This document shows positions 4,713 to 6,035 of a stretch of 6,035 nt of DNA, in pieces. Location: assembly GCA_903825675.1 (NCBI GenBank), contig CAIKBN010000124.1, forward strand, positions 1 to 6,035, read 5' to 3'. Below the pieces are notes generated by a model, which saw nothing but the letters and a program-made list of their open reading frames with translations, did no database searches and had not been told where the DNA came from. Each line of letters starts with the position of its first letter. Positions within the stretch are counted from its first letter, which is position 1. Both the position numbers and the translations under genes were made by a program. This DNA is from an uncultured archaeon. GTDB lineage: Archaea > Aenigmatarchaeota > Aenigmatarchaeia > GW2011-AR5.

Positions 4713-6035
4713 ATGTCTCTTCAGGATGCATGTAAAGATCTTTTAGAAAAAATAAAGTCAGGCACGATAACTAGCCAAGCCTCGCTGGAAAAAGAAAAGG
4801 TGCTTATTTCAAAGAAATACATGCTTGATAAAATAATAAAAAATGCAGATATCATGAACTTTGTCAAAGATGAAAAAATAAGGAAATTCCTTCTTACCAA
4901 GCCAACGAGAACGCTCTCAGGCGTTGCCAATATCGCTGTAATGTGGATGAACAAAAAAAGCTGTATCGGTTCATGCATCTACTGCCCGCAAGGCGAATAC
5001 ATTGACACCAAAGGTGTCAGGCAACGTGTTCCTAAGAGCTATACAGGCTCAGAGCCAGCAACCATGCGAGCATTACGTTTGAATTACGATCCTTATCTGC
5101 AGGTCCAGAACAGGCTTAAGCAGTTAAAAGCAATAGGCCATCCAACAGACAAATGCGAACTTATAATAATGGGCGGAACCTTTTTGATAACACCAAAAAA
5201 ATATCAGGAGCAGTTCGTCCAGCGCTGTCTAGATGCCTTTAATAAAAGTGAATGCAAAACCCTTGCTGAAGCGCAGAAGAAGAACGAATCTGCAGCTAAT
5301 CGCTGCATAGGCCTTACCATAGAAACGCGTTCAGATTACTGTAAAAAGGCGCATATAAAACAAATGCTAAAATTAGGCTGTACTAGGATCGAGTTAGGTG
5401 TGCAATCAACTGACGACAAAATACTGAAGAAAATAAAAAGAAACCATGGAACAAAAGAAAATATATATGCCATTCGCCTGCTTAAAGAAGCAGGCCTTAA
5501 AGTATGCGTTCACTGGATGCCTGGCTTAACAGGACTTGAAAAAATGAACTTAAAAAAAGAGCTAAGGCTTTTCAAAGCGCTTTTCTTGCCTGATTACATG
5601 CCTGATGAACTAAAGATATATCCGACCCTTGTAATCCAAGGTACAACGCTATATGAATTGTGGAATAATGGCAAGTATAAAGAATTAACAATTGACCAGG
5701 CAAGCGATCTTCTAATTGCAATGAAAAAAATCGTTCCTCCATATACAAGGATAAAGAGAATTATGCGAGACATCTCAGAAAAAGAAGTTGTTGCTGGCCC
5801 AGCAACAACCAACCTGAGGCAATTAACCAATGCGAAAATGGCTAAGCTTGGCATCAGCTGCAACTGCATACGCTGCAGGGAAGTCGGAATCAAAGGGAAA
5901 AAGCCAGAAAGAGTAACCCTGAATAAAATAGAGTACAATGCCTCAGGCGGCAAAGAAATATTCCTTAGCTTTGAAGACATGAAAAACAAGATCCTTCTCG
6001 CATTCCTACGCTTGCGCATAGATAAAGATAAAATA
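4713..6035 (+). CDS. elp3: Elp3 tRNA wobble-uridine carboxymethylase (3' truncated)
   Basis: The frame is open from ATG 4713 to the last base (441 codons, no stop); full Elp3 is usually somewhat over 500 residues, so most of the C-terminal GNAT acetyltransferase domain is outside. Elp3 uses SAM and acetyl-CoA to add a carboxymethyl group at C5 of U34 in tRNA anticodons. In archaea it acts without the other Elongator subunits. Visible motifs are the radical-SAM cysteines 84, 88 and 91 (CIGSCIYCPQG), SYTGSEPATMRA (109-120), NYDPYLQVQNRL (124-135), IIMGGTF (151-157), GLTIETRSDY (200-209), IELGVQS (226-232), HWMPGLTG (267-274), KIYPTLVIQGT (301-311) and the zinc-binding CNCIRCREVG (383-392). The spacing CX3CX2C and PQG differ from the usual CX4CX2C and PGG. 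ATG 4713 is chosen from the TATA box 26.5 bases upstream. Confidence 0.93.
   Translation, partial: MSLQDACKDLLEKIKSGTITSQASLEKEKVLISKKYMLDKIIKNADIMNFVKDEKIRKFLLTKPTRTLSGVANIAVMWMNKKSCIGSCIYCPQGEYIDTKGVRQRVPKSYTGSEPATMRALRLNYDPYLQVQNRLKQLKAIGHPTDKCELIIMGGTFLITPKKYQEQFVQRCLDAFNKSECKTLAEAQKKNESAANRCIGLTIETRSDYCKKAHIKQMLKLGCTRIELGVQSTDDKILKKIKRNHGTKENIYAIRLLKEAGLKVCVHWMPGLTGLEKMNLKKELRLFKALFLPDYMPDELKIYPTLVIQGTTLYELWNNGKYKELTIDQASDLLIAMKKIVPPYTRIKRIMRDISEKEVVAGPATTNLRQLTNAKMAKLGISCNCIRCREVGIKGKKPERVTLNKIEYNASGGKEIFLSFEDMKNKILLAFLRLRIDKDKI

Noticed and set aside
5594..6019. 141-codon minus-strand open frame
   Set aside because: It lies wholly inside elp3, whose protein motifs are unmistakable on the plus strand. 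It is antisense shadow.

Overview
The window looks archaeal. The evidence is an archaea-specific DUF1512 protein, a TrmB-family regulator, a stand-alone archaeal-type Elp3, and TATA boxes about 25-27 bases upstream of most start codons with few Shine-Dalgarno sequences. Small proteins, very short intergenic gaps and touching convergent stop codons suggest a compact genome, possibly a DPANN lineage such as the Woesearchaeota/Pacearchaeota group. That placement is inference; no rRNA or marker phylogeny is available here.

Layout, left to right. (1) The last 78 codons of a lysine/glutamate-rich protein (+, 1-237). (2) A small unrecognised protein with a two-CxxC zinc-ribbon-like pattern (+, 332-805). 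(3) Convergent with it, after a 3-base gap, a membrane-anchored, beta-rich, probably extracytoplasmic protein (-, 809-1438). (4) A 171-base divergent intergenic region with two promoters and an imperfect dyad. (5) A DUF1512 membrane-anchored protein (+, 1610-2776). (6) A TrmB-family transcription regulator with its own promoter (+, 2853-3683). (7) A shikimate-kinase-like P-loop kinase (-, 3680-4189), whose stop codon overlaps the regulator's. (8) An MgtC/SapB-family membrane protein (-, 4240-4680). (9) A divergent elp3 gene for wobble-uridine tRNA modification (+, 4713 to the right edge, truncated before most of its acetyltransferase domain).

The genes do not form one obvious pathway. Nearly every gene has its own core promoter, so the region reads as a mosaic of mostly single-gene transcription units. 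No RNA gene, CRISPR array, insertion sequence or other mobile element is visible. I see no clear new multi-gene system. The best leads are the HybD/GPR-protease-like motifs in the DUF1512 protein, the non-canonical substrate site of the shikimate-kinase-like enzyme, the CX3CX2C cluster motif in Elp3, and the 32-base bidirectional promoter between mgtC-like and elp3.
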